Part shown: piece after piece, positions 1 to 10,080 of the stretch | Layout of the letters: each line of letters opens with the position of its first letter | Numbering within the stretch: the stretch's first letter is position 1 | Origin: Volvox africanus | Lineage: Eukaryota; Chlorophyta; Chlorophyceae; Chlamydomonadales; Volvocaceae | NCBI GenBank assembly: GCA_030268105.1 | Contig: BSDZ01000011.1 | Coordinates: forward strand, 1,897,001 to 1,961,000 | Direction of reading: 5' to 3' | Length of the DNA stretch: 64,000 bases | Program-made: the position numbers and the translations under genes | Notes under the pieces: model-generated | Database searches by the model: none | What the model was told of the DNA's origin: nothing | The model's input: the letters and a program-made list of their open reading frames with translations, nothing else

Positions 1-66
1 GTCCGCCTTTTGCTCACGTGCTGCATCCTGCATCGCCGCGAGGTAGGCCTTGAGCTCTTGTGACAT
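1..66 (-). CDS. Possible 5' end of a CDS running out of the window
   Basis: On the minus strand an ATG at 66-64 opens a frame that stays open for all 22 codons to the window edge. The peptide begins MSQELKAYLAAMQDAA and looks like an amphipathic, Ala/Glu/Gln-rich helix. An AT-rich stretch (about 75-100) lies just upstream of this ATG. It would be divergent from APH1, with about 420 bp between the two starts. Such starts occur in ordinary proteins and in retrotransposon gag proteins, so no function is assigned. The open frame is too short to be more than suggestive. Confidence 0.35.
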   Translation of the reverse strand, partial: MSQELKAYLAAMQDAAREQKAD

Positions 67-483
67 TTTGCTAAATATATACTATCTTATGTTATAAATT
101 TGGGTAGCACGCTACGTTAAGTGGCTAAAACCTGAGCCCGACACCCGACAGCGCCGGCAGAATGTAAGCTATTGCAATCCGCCTCACAGTGACAGCTACG
201 GAGTTGCTGATATAGCAAATTAAAATTGTTGATAAGCTTGATGGATATGCACTGGCATCGTAAAATAGGCAATTAGAACTCCAACGACTAGATGTACGGA
301 TTTTCGGAGCGATAACGACAGTGACATAGGCAAGGACATTTATCGTAAAATTTTACAATGAGTCAGTCGCTTACTAGGAGTGTGTTAACAAGGGAATGTT
401 GTTGGTATCAACCTTCAGAATACAGACATGTCGCAACAACTTCCTTGGAAATGACCGGCGTTTCTTAAGCAACAAACTTTGAG

Positions 484-2489
484 ATGCCAATAGACTTTTT
501 CGGTTTATTCTTTCTGGGCCTTGGGCCTGGAATTGCATTCTTTTTAGTGGTGCTTGCGCGCAAGTCCTTCCTGGTGTTGCTTTCGTTGTTTAGGTATGCG
601 CCATGGTCCAGCGTCAAACGTTGTCCTAGATTATGCTGTTTTCATCTCCGCTTGCCTTTTCAGACAAGTCGTCCCTTGCGCGCTTTCCTACCTCCCCTTC
701 CCTACGCCTACGCCTCACTCTCTCTATCCCTCTGCAGTGCCTTCTTATGGCTCGTGGTTTTGCTCATCACATCTGCGATTTTCAGAGGTACGTCCTTTGT
801 AGGGTTGGGGAAAACGCGGCGGTCTCCAGTGTCGCCAGCGCATCATGCAAACGCTTCCTGGTGCTGTTAGCATCGTGGCGTGGAGCTCCCCAGCCCTACC
901 ATTTGCCGCTTCCCTGGCACCGATCCTCTTCCGCGCGCTCCACCCTTACACACCAACTTACCTGGAAGCTGCATCTGAATCACTGGGAAGGAAGTAAACT
1001 CGCAGTGCCCTGTCTTGAGCCCCGGCTTGGTTACCCGGCTTTGCGCAGGCTTCGTTCCATTGGACCCAGCACAGGGACCCTATGCGGGCATGCTAGTCGC
1101 ATCCGTAGTTATAGAGGAGGCAGTGCGCTATGGCGTCTGGCGGTTGCATCGGTAAGGGTCGGGGTTGTGGGAACGGTTATGGAACGTCTGATAGCGCTAT
1201 CACTCCGAATTAACTTCGGTTGTCAACGATGTTGGGGCAGACTGGCATTGTCATACCCTGCCCTATCCAGCCTTCCACCTTCCCTCCCTGTTAACCTATA
1301 TAGCCCCGCCCTACCCTGCCCTGCTCTGCCCCGGCCTTGCCACCTCTGCCGATTGGCTCCGCAGCAAAACCTTGGAGCCGCTGGAGTCTATGGCACGTTC
1401 CTCAGGCCATCGTTTCTCCGTATTAGATAAGCTCTATATGGCGCTAGCGTGGGGATACGGCCACGCGGCCAGTCACGCGGTGTTCTTCTTCCTGTCCTTC
1501 CTGCCGCTCACCACCGATGACGGGACGTACTACACCTCTGCGTGTCCCCAGATGTCGATATTTCTGGTGGGTCTGGAGATTAACAGTCAGGAGGGGCTCT
1601 GAGGGCGGGGCTCTGAGCGCAGCCGCTGCTGTGACCCGACGCTATAGTCCGCATGGGTTAGCGCGGCGCACGGTAACGGTTATTCACGATTGTTACTTGT
1701 CCCATGAATGTCGCAAGGTGTCCAGTTGTCCGCGTCCAGGGACATGTCCCCGTGTTCGGGTGTGCAACACGTGGCCAGTATTTAGAGGGGCAGATTGCAC
1801 TCGAGTCTTTCGCGTTTGGTCCTCTCCTATTCGGAGCACGGACCACATCTGCCGCCACAGCTACCACGACTCCTGGTGTGAGGTTACGTGGGGAAATAAT
1901 GCAGACGAGTGCCACATTCAGAAGAAGGGTTGTCGGCAACTGGCACGGATAGAGTCCCATGGCCACAGCCATACTAAGAGCCACACTAAGAGACCTTCAC
2001 CTTCTTGGCTCGCGGACGCGGACGTGGTCCCCCTTGATCCACTTTGTGGCTCACGCCCCGTGCAACGTTTTCTGGCTGGCTGATTTTGCAGGTCGGGGCT
2101 CTGTACTCCCTGTCCTTCGGGCTAATCCTTACCAGCCTCATGGTCATTGCGTTCGATGGCTACATGGGGCGCAACGTCCTGCACATAGCAGTGGCGCCGC
2201 TGCTACACATGGGCGCGTCGTGCCTGGTGAGTGTGTGAGTTGGGGAGGGTAGTGAGGCGGCGTGGCTGTGCTTCTGCGGCCCCAAAATCAAGGGGGAATG
2301 GATATCCAGGCAGCCGTTCGTTCTCGTTCCTTCCCAGGTCATCGCCAGGCGCTGCCTGGATATCCTTGATTGGAATGACGGTGCATGTGGGGCTGCGTGT
2401 TCTTAGTGGGGAATAGCGGTGGAGAGAAACTCGCCATCGTCTCGGCGTGTAAGGATGGGTGCACGATGTACCAGCCGTTTGGGATGAAT

Positions 2490-2524
<35 letters not shown>

Positions 2525-2809
2525 TGCTGGAATACAATTGAAAAAATTAAGTTAGTTTCTTAGTTATCGTGGAGGTGTCGGAGTGGGGTAACCCACGCTT
2601 TCCACATGGCAATCCATGTGACACCATCTGTTGACAGGCTCGTTATTGACTTCTTTCCTCCTCTTTCGCAAATCTCATCTCTCGACCGGCAGACACTGTA
2701 TAATCTTAAGGAAAACGGGTGCCTAGTGACCATGCCCACGCTGGTGGCGACTGGGCTGCTACTCGCCGCTTACGTCATAGGGATAAGCTGGAGGAAGACT
2801 GTATCATGA
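484..2809 (+). CDS. APH1: Gamma-secretase subunit APH-1
   Basis: APH-1 is the multi-pass scaffold subunit that assembles with presenilin, nicastrin and PEN-2 into the intramembrane protease gamma-secretase in endomembranes and plasma membrane. Exons by splice signal and phase: 484-593, 738-787, 1049-1151, 1365-1566, 2092-2226, 2693-2809; total 717 nt, 238 aa, close to the plant family length. The product is almost all membrane segments. Family landmarks in order: MPIDFFGLFFLGLGPGIAFF at the N terminus, AFLWLVVLLI, the charged EEAVRYGVWRLH segment, LDKLYMALAWGYGHAASHA, MVIAFDGY, then LLHMGASCL and a last membrane helix ending in WRKTVS. The start is the ATG that begins the first helix. Intron 5 carries a GA microsatellite. 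Oddities: of two histidines conserved in the family, one (human His171 position) reads Leu here, and the GxxxGxxxG run is reduced. Family identity rests on the whole pattern and is secure; exact ends of exons 2 and 3 are inferred. Confidence 0.9.
2493..2522. repeat. (GA)n microsatellite in APH1 intron 5
   Basis: About 15 uninterrupted AG units inside the intron at 2227-2692. Confidence 0.95.
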
Positions 2810-3140
2810 CCACACAGGGCAAGAGGCCTGGAAGATCGTCAGGCTGGGGAACTGTGAATCCATTTGGAACTGGGATAGGGCTTTCAGGGAAGTTGCCGTC
2901 TGGTTTTGACATTCGTGCGTATTGGGGCTTGGAGGCACAGCCCGGTAAGCATTCGGTTCAATCTTTATGTCGACATGTCGTACATACATACCGTGTTGGG
3001 GTTATGACTGTCGTTTTCATTTTATTTATACGATTATTGATGGGCTGGAGATTGCAGTGCCCGTTGGCTTGGATTGCATTTGCCGTCGTGTTTTGTATGC
3101 TGCCTTCCCGCGCCAACCGTTCGCAGTCCACTTCTTCAAA

Positions 3141-3145
3141 TGTAA
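3141..3145 (+). other. Candidate poly(A) signal of APH1 (TGTAA)
   Basis: TGTAA, the green-algal polyadenylation signal, lies about 330 bp past the APH1 stop. A second copy is at 3201-3205. Both sit in AT-rich sequence just before the next gene starts at 3246, so the two genes are tandem with almost no spacer. Confidence 0.6.
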
Positions 3146-3245
3146 TAAATCTTAATTAGATCGAATTATATGGAAAAAAAGTATATCATTGCTATTTCCC
3201 TGTAACTTGCGCTATGCAGCCTGACAAAATAAGCTACCTTGACAG

Positions 3246-6200
3246 ATGAGCCTAGCGGAAATCCACATTGAAATTCCAAAAGCAGAAGCTGTTGCGATAG
3301 AGTTTCCTGGTTTTGTCCGTGATACCAATAAGGTGCTAAGTACGCTTGGTGGCATCAATAGCATCGCGACTGCGGTCAGCACCAGACACTATCTGAAGCT
3401 TAAGCTCCGTCCTGAGGATCGTAGTAGCCATCCCCTTTATGGCGAACGAATTGAACAAGCACGCCTCCTGTTGCGCATCGCACGGCCGCGACATCCTTTT
3501 GATGGACAACCCACGAACACTGCCACCAGCGGTGCAGGATCTTTCACGGGTACCGACGCGGAACCCATGGAAACGGCTTTTGTCACAGAGGGGACAGGGG
3601 ATACTTCCGGCGTGACAGCGAGCGTTGTCGCCCGGGTGACCCCTACCTTCCGCTTCCCGGGCCTTGCCGACTATGCCTTCCTTCCCCACGACCCGATGCT
3701 ACCATCCCGCACCCGGGAGCACCTCCCGTACGACCAGCGTCCTGACCGCGCAGAGCCTACAAAGTTAATGCAGCCCTTCCTCCTCATCCCGCAGCTGTTT
3801 TCCTGGCTTGACCTTCCACAGGATTACGCTTTCAAGCAGGTGCAGTCCAAACACCACCTCCGTGGTGAGTCCGATCACGCCAAGTTATGGCGGAGAGGAT
3901 AGCAGAGAGTAAGCTGGATATGCTGTGCGAAGAAATTGGGTTTCAGATGTTTCAGGTGGGACCTGTGTGTGTCTGTGCTCCCTGCAGCCAGTGGCCGATC
4001 TGAGCCCAACTGGGGGGAGGCCCCCGTCATCAGTTTCTATGCGGAGGGCGTGCCGCCGCCAGTGGCGTCTACGTCCGTCGGCGCGGCGGCGGCGGCGGCG
4101 GCGGTGGCGGCAGCGGCAGCGGCGTCTTCCGCCACCACGGCAGCTAAATCGACGCCGGTGGTCGCCACTGACGCCGCCGTCTCGCCCACGCCGATCACTA
4201 CCATGGCGCAGGCTGATGCAAGCATCGCCGACGTGCGAGCTTACCGGGTGCTGGAGGCGGAGGTGTCGCGCCTGCTGGCCCAGCGACCTGTCTGGGGGTT
4301 GGACCTGATGCGGGAACGGTGCACAGCTTGCACGGCAGTGCAGGCGGCGATGCCTGGAGGGTGCGACTCGGGGGCAGTGGAGCGAGTGGTGCAGAGGCTC
4401 TGTTACCGGTTCAAAACGGGTGAGGTCCGGAACTCAGGGTTCAGCCGGGGCTGGGAGTCCTGCCACCTGCGGCTGGTATCACCAGTTGGAGTTCGGCCTT
4501 CCTTCATCTGAATACAATCGAGCCCTAGCCTAAATATAATGGAGTCCATGCGCATTGGCAGGCTGCTGGGTTGACCTAACCCCTTGCGGAGGGGGCGGAA
4601 GTTATGGGGACGGAGGAAAGTGGGCATCTAAAAGCTGTGGAGGGAGGGTCGTCGTCAGGCTCCGCCCTTTCAGGGAAAGAGATATTCTCCCAAAGCTTTC
4701 TCTCCAGGTCCCCTCCATCAGTCATTCCCCCGCAATGGATCCACTTTCGTTTCTTCGGTTCTCATCGTCGCCGCATTCGTTACCGCTGACGCCGCCACCG
4801 GAACTGTTGCTGCTGATTCTCCAGGTCCTTGGCGCGGACTGTTCATTCGCCGTGGCTACGATCCGCGCGCCGATGTCGAGGCGCGAAAGTACCAGGCCCT
4901 CGTCTACTCCTTGCCCAATAACTGGTTAAGTGACTTCGGGCTGGGTTCTTGAGGACATTGTACCCTTACCTACCAATCCATGTCCGGGATGACATCTTGC
5001 GCCGGGAGGGGGGACGGGAACGTGGAGGAGTAGCGGGGGAGGAGAGAAGGCGAATACACAAGACCTGGCAGGGAAGATAAGGAGTGACCTTGGGGAATTG
5101 AGTCCGTCTGTCCCCGGCTGTTCCTAACGCTTACAAACTAGACCAACGTAGACTGAGTGATGCGTCATATTGCAGCCCGGTCCTGCGGCCCGGTTCGTGC
5201 CATATGTTTTGACGGACCCTCCCCAAAACTATGTCCTCTTCTCTTGGAGCTGGCCCCCTCATATGATACCCAACCCCGTCAGAGCACCAAATCCCCGTCC
5301 GCAGCCGTTGAAGCTGTATATCCCTCCGCACCGCCATGCTTTCGCTGCCCCCCCCGTTCCTACACGTCGTCCTCCCCCATCACGATTAGTCATGCTTTAC
5401 ACCAGCCGTCTACAGCGGTATCTGCCTCGTTTATTCGTCTTTCTCCCCTTCCTCCTCCGCATCTTGACACCCGACTGGGCCCACTGCGGTGCTGCTCTCA
5501 GGTACCGCAACCTGTTGAAGGCGGGGCTACATGGCGGCATGCAGCAGCCGAGGAAGGCAGCGGCGGCGGAGAAGGGGCCGTCGGGCGGGGACGGAGCCGT
5601 AGAGGCTGGTTCTGCAGCTGTCGGTGCAACCAGGTTGCTCAACTCCGGGCGAGACTCCCCGGCTGGCGCCGCCGTATCATCTCCAGGTGCTGGCGGTGGC
5701 GGTAGCGGGGATGGAGCTCGAAAGGGTGCTGCGGCGAAGGCCGCTCCAGCAACGCCCGCTTGGTCCCCGCTTGCGCCCTCCTGTCTTGACGACCTGCACA
5801 AGTAAGGAGGGCGACTAATGGGGGTGGAGAGACGGTGATACTGTTGTGGTTGGTAGCCGTGGTAGTGGTAGTTGTGGTGACGACGATGATGATGGTGGTG
5901 GCGGTGGTGATGTGCCGGAGGCAATATCTTAGACGGCATCTGGGGCTAGGGTTTAGTAGTTGTCTGGACGCTGCTAATCCAGACAACATTAAATTTCTGT
6001 CTTTCGAGAGTCTCTTACCTCGGAAATGGCACTCATCACCAAATCCTGTTTCCTTCTTCTCCGCACGGCCCCCCGGCCCCGGTCCCTCTCCCCAGTCCCT
6101 CTACCACGGCCTGCCATCCAGGTCCCTCCTGCTCCTTACCTTTGTCGTCTTCCTATCCCCTCCCCTGCTCCCCTTACCCCCTCACCCTCCCCTCCCTTCC

Positions 6201-8046
6201 ACACACGTGTTACACATACACACAGGTTTCGTGCACTCCCCACTAAACAGAGCGTCACCTTCCAGATGATTGACCTGCAACTCACGGAGGTGCAGGAGGC
6301 GTTGCAAGTAGGTACCATCAGATGTCGAAATCGGATTAGGACCTCTGGGTTCTGCCGAGCCTGTGATGTCACAAGGGGGAAGAAAAGCTGTCCGGGAAAC
6401 CTGTCCCCCTCTCTCACCGGCCTCATTCCCACGGGGCATCTTGATTCGATTTCTCTCTGCCAGCCCCCGGTGTGGCCAGCAGATGTTAATTAGGTGCACG
6501 GCGTGCCTGCGGTTCTTCCGCTTCCACTCAGGAAGCGATAGCCTAAGCGATACTTGAAAAGGTAAGCTGCCTGCAATCCCTAAAACCCAGGCACGGCGGT
6601 ATGCATAAAACGATACAGCTACTAAGCATGCGTAATTCGATTTAGCTCTGCAGGTTGTCAGCTCCGCTGCTTCCACGGGTGCGCCAACCTGCCTGTGCTA
6701 CTGGAGCTTATTGTTGTCCCAAGCCCCGCGTCTACCTCATGTGACGGCTGCTGATGCTGCTCCCGCCCCCGGATGCTTTCGTGTCTTCATCATCACGGCC
6801 CGCAGGAAGCCCCTCCCTCCGCTGATGCGAGTCGCTGCAGCGAGAAGACGGGCTGGTTTGTCAACGCTACGTTGCAGCGCATGCAGGTAGGAACCGACTC
6901 CGGGCTCTGCCCTGTAGAAGGGGGGGAGGAGGGAGGGAGGGAGGGAGGGAGGGAGGGAGGGAGGGAGGGAGGGAGGGAGGGAGGCCCATGCTCCCAACCT
7001 TTAGGAAGGTCCCTACACCTGTCCCGCTCGCGCCACGCATTCGAAGTCCGTAATACAGTGACGCTCCTGAACCTCTGGTGCAGGCTGCCGTGCAACAGCG
7101 CTTCCTACAGCTCATGGAACAGATGGCGCCGCCGGGAGTAGGTTCGGCCGCAACAGGCGGCGCACCTTCCAGCAAAGGGCAAGCAGCAGCAGCAGCAGCG
7201 AATGGAGGAGGAGGCGCTCCAAGTACCTCGGGTGCCGCGGGGACTGCGACGCACGGCAGTGGAGCCGCAGCAGCAGAGGGACCAACGTCCACCGTTGAGG
7301 CGGGCGACGGCAGTGACGGCGATGTAGAGATGCTGGACGCCAGCGCCGCAGATGTGGCGGCGATGAGCGCGGTGCAACAAAACTTTGGTGCGGCGGTCTC
7401 AGCGGGGACAGCCACCCGCGGGCGCGGCGGCAGCGCCAGCGGGGTCGCCGCCGCCGCCGCCGCCGCTGATGAGGCGCTCCGCGCACTTATGGCGCAAATG
7501 AACCTTCGCGGGCTTTCGACGCCTAGTGGTGAAAATGACGGTATAGGTGTGGCGGGTATATTTGGCAGTGATGACGAGGGTGATGACTTCCAGCTGTTGG
7601 AAGATCAGGACGACGTGGGTGGGCGGGTGATGGGTTGTGCGGAAGAGGATGAAGTGGCTGCGGCCGCACAGACGCGTAATGCCGCCGGCGCAGGAGCCGA
7701 CACCAGCGGCGGCCGTGGTGACGACGGCGGCGGCGGTGAGACCAGCAGGCGGGACCAGGACGCGCTTCGGGATGCTGAGGATGCAGACGATAGTGCATTC
7801 GAATCCGAATACGACATCGGCATGGGTGACGAAGATGAGGAGGATGACGATGACAATGTAGATGACCAGGAGGAAGAAGAGGATGGAGCAGGAGGGGTGA
7901 GGAGGTTGAGTAGCCTGGCGGGGCAAATGTACGGCGATGGCACATATGGCAGGGTGACGGTGCCGTTCGACGGCGGTATGTCGGAGCGGGTGTATGACGA
8001 TGGTGGCGGCATGTTCGGTACTGAGGATGATGATGAGCCGTACTGA
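3246..8046 (+). CDS. GTF3C5: General transcription factor 3C subunit 5 (TFIIIC tau95-like)
   Basis: Subunit of TFIIIC, which binds the A box of tRNA genes and recruits RNA polymerase III in the nucleus. Exons: 3246-3864, 3988-4419, 4825-4924, 5502-5801, 6226-6307, 6806-6886, 7084-8046; 2577 nt, 858 aa, with phase closing at every junction. Family signatures in order: EFPGFVRDTNKVLSTLGG near residue 25; RPVWGLDLM in exon 2; GPWRGLFIRRGYDPR in exon 3; FQMIDLQLTEVQEAL in exon 5; SEKTGWFV in exon 6; and an Asp/Glu-rich C-terminal tail in exon 7 (around 7830-7890), as in animal and fungal homologues. It is longer than human GTF3C5 (about 520 aa) because of Ala-rich linkers (about 4080-4135, 7180-7210, 7450-7470) and Gly/Ala-rich exon 4. 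The ATG at 3246 is the first in frame and lies about 100 bp after the APH1 poly(A) signal. Long antisense frames over exon 7 are shadows. Confidence 0.9.
6927..6984. repeat. (GGGA)n microsatellite in the TFIIIC intron 6
   Basis: About 14 near-perfect GGGA units within the intron at 6887-7083. They produce spurious Pro-Pro-Ser-Leu and Gly-Gly-Arg-Glu reading frames on both strands. Confidence 0.95.
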
Positions 8047-10080
8047 CAGTCGCCTCTTCCTTAATGCTCGCCCTGGCGCGGCGCTGGGGTGCTGTGCCTG
8101 ATGACGAGTCAGGGCGACCTTAAGGGCGGATTATGAAGGTGCAATTTCTGAACGTGCTGAGTGGCGGAGTGAAGCCGAGCGAAAGAGTGTTCTGCGGGCA
8201 GGTGGATTACATGGGCTAATTGCAGCAGCAGGCTTCAAGATTGAGCTATTATCAGTCTAATCTTTTCATATTCGCTTAGAAACGCTCTTAGGGGCTGCAG
8301 ACCCGGACCACTGACGTTGACCATCATGATGGTCGGTCATGGTGATGTGTGACGTGGCGATGAACCCGAATGCCGGGCAAAAGGATTTCACGCGGGCTCC
8401 GCTGTTGGCCTGATGAGAGATATGGATGTAACTGCATGCATATATGGCCCTGTGGTCCTTGCCGCGGCTCAGGGCGTGACTCGCGGCCCGATAACTCTGG
8501 GAAGGCCCTGTTGCAATCAGAGATGAAGCGGCACCAGCTGCACGCACAAGGAGAGGTCGGGGGCCGGTAGCGGGTTGCGGTCAACTCGGTGGTGGAAAGC
8601 TGAAGACCAGAGGCTTGAACAACGGCTGTGTAGGTCCGGCGCTGTGGGTCCGGACTACGAGCTCGGGACTAGAGTCCCGATGAGGACGTCTGCTGAATGT
8701 CCAGCCTGGGCAGACTCGGCAGTGGAATATGGGGAGATGATGGTGCATATGCGGTGAGGTGTCGCTGTGAGGTGTCGCTGCTGTGAGGCAGCTGACCGAC
8801 ATGCCCTTATGGGATGTGCGGAGGGCCTGAGTTTTGGGAACTAGGCCACGGCAGGAATGGTGCACGGGAGCGGTCGGGGAAGTGGCTGGCCTTCAGCCTC
8901 TTTTCAGGTTGTTTGGCAGGGTGGCGGGCTTTGGAGTTCCAGTGCAGGTCTGGGCGACAGCTTCAGTGATGATGGGTGTGAGGAGAGGGAGGGACCTACA
9001 TGCCATTATTGGGGCGCGGATGCCTTTCTTGTAAGGAGACTGCTGCGGAGACTGCCATGTCGGACCATATCGGTATACCCGTGCGCTTTGACAAGAGTTA
9101 TGATAGCAAATAGTTATGTCACAGACATATCCTTTTTACAGAGGGAGGGTCCTTGCATGGGATTGTCATGACGGTTGATGTTGTTGTTACGAACTGCTAA
9201 AAGATTTGTAACGCCCCGGGGAGTAAGGAGGGTCATAGGACCGTGAGAACGAACAGAGCAAATTGAAAGGATGAAAATGCAAAATCAGATCACGGCGGTA
9301 AATCTAAAAGGACCATGTACGACGTTTGTCCGGTACGTAATTCATTTGGTGGCTAATTTGAATTCGGAAGGCAAGATTGTTATGGGTTAAAATAGTTATA
9401 AAAATATGATGGAACACGCGCCCTGAAGTCCTAGATATTCTAACTAGGATACGTATCGCCGGGTGTCTGTCCGGGTGATGAAACGTTCCACATGAAACGC
9501 CATTAAAGTTTGGATATCGCCTTCTCTGACTTCTGACAGTATGAAGGATAAGCCTTGATTAAAACAAACATCTTGATCCAGAATTCAGCCGATTCAAACG
9601 ACAGGTGCCTGTTTGCATGTTTAACCGTAACCCGTTTGCGGACTTAACCCAACTTCCGTTTACGACGTAAGGAGGCCGAGAACCTTTCTGGACAGTTTCC
9701 TACGATATCCTTCAAAAGTCGGTTGACGTTCTGCACTTTACAGTTGGCAGAGTGTTCCTCACAGCCAGTGTGCGACTGGCTTCGCTCGCGCAACGCCGCT
9801 GCAGGAGGTGATATTTACCCTTTTACTCAATCCTCCTGGGAATGAAGAAATGCGGCGATGATATTGCACTTACACGTATCAGCTGCTGTAGATGCCGGTG
9901 CTGCTCTGTCACCAAAGTATGACGAGATCCATGCGTAACTGGGTGTTTTTGGTTAATTAAGAATGCGCTATGTCGTAATTTCCATGCGGGCACTTAGCAC
10001 GGCATGCACCAGCTCAAGTGTTACACGGTGGACCAGTTGACAGTTGTCCCTTTTCCGGCGGTGCTCTCAACCCTCTCAAA
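8047..10080. other. 3' UTR of the TFIIIC gene and intergenic spacer
   Basis: TGTAA occurs at 9030-9034 and 9207-9211, so the 3' UTR may be about 1 kb or slightly more, a normal length for volvocine algae. Sequence from about 9215 to 10080 is more AT-rich; it shows no gene, repeat or mobile element that I can support. Confidence 0.5.

Noticed and set aside
6737..6997. Pro-Ser-Leu repeat peptide on the minus strand
   Set aside because: Translation of the intronic GGGA microsatellite.
7105..8012. Several minus-strand frames (Ser/Pro/Arg-rich)
   Set aside because: Antisense to the acidic and Ala-rich last exon of TFIIIC5, which is anchored by conserved upstream exons.
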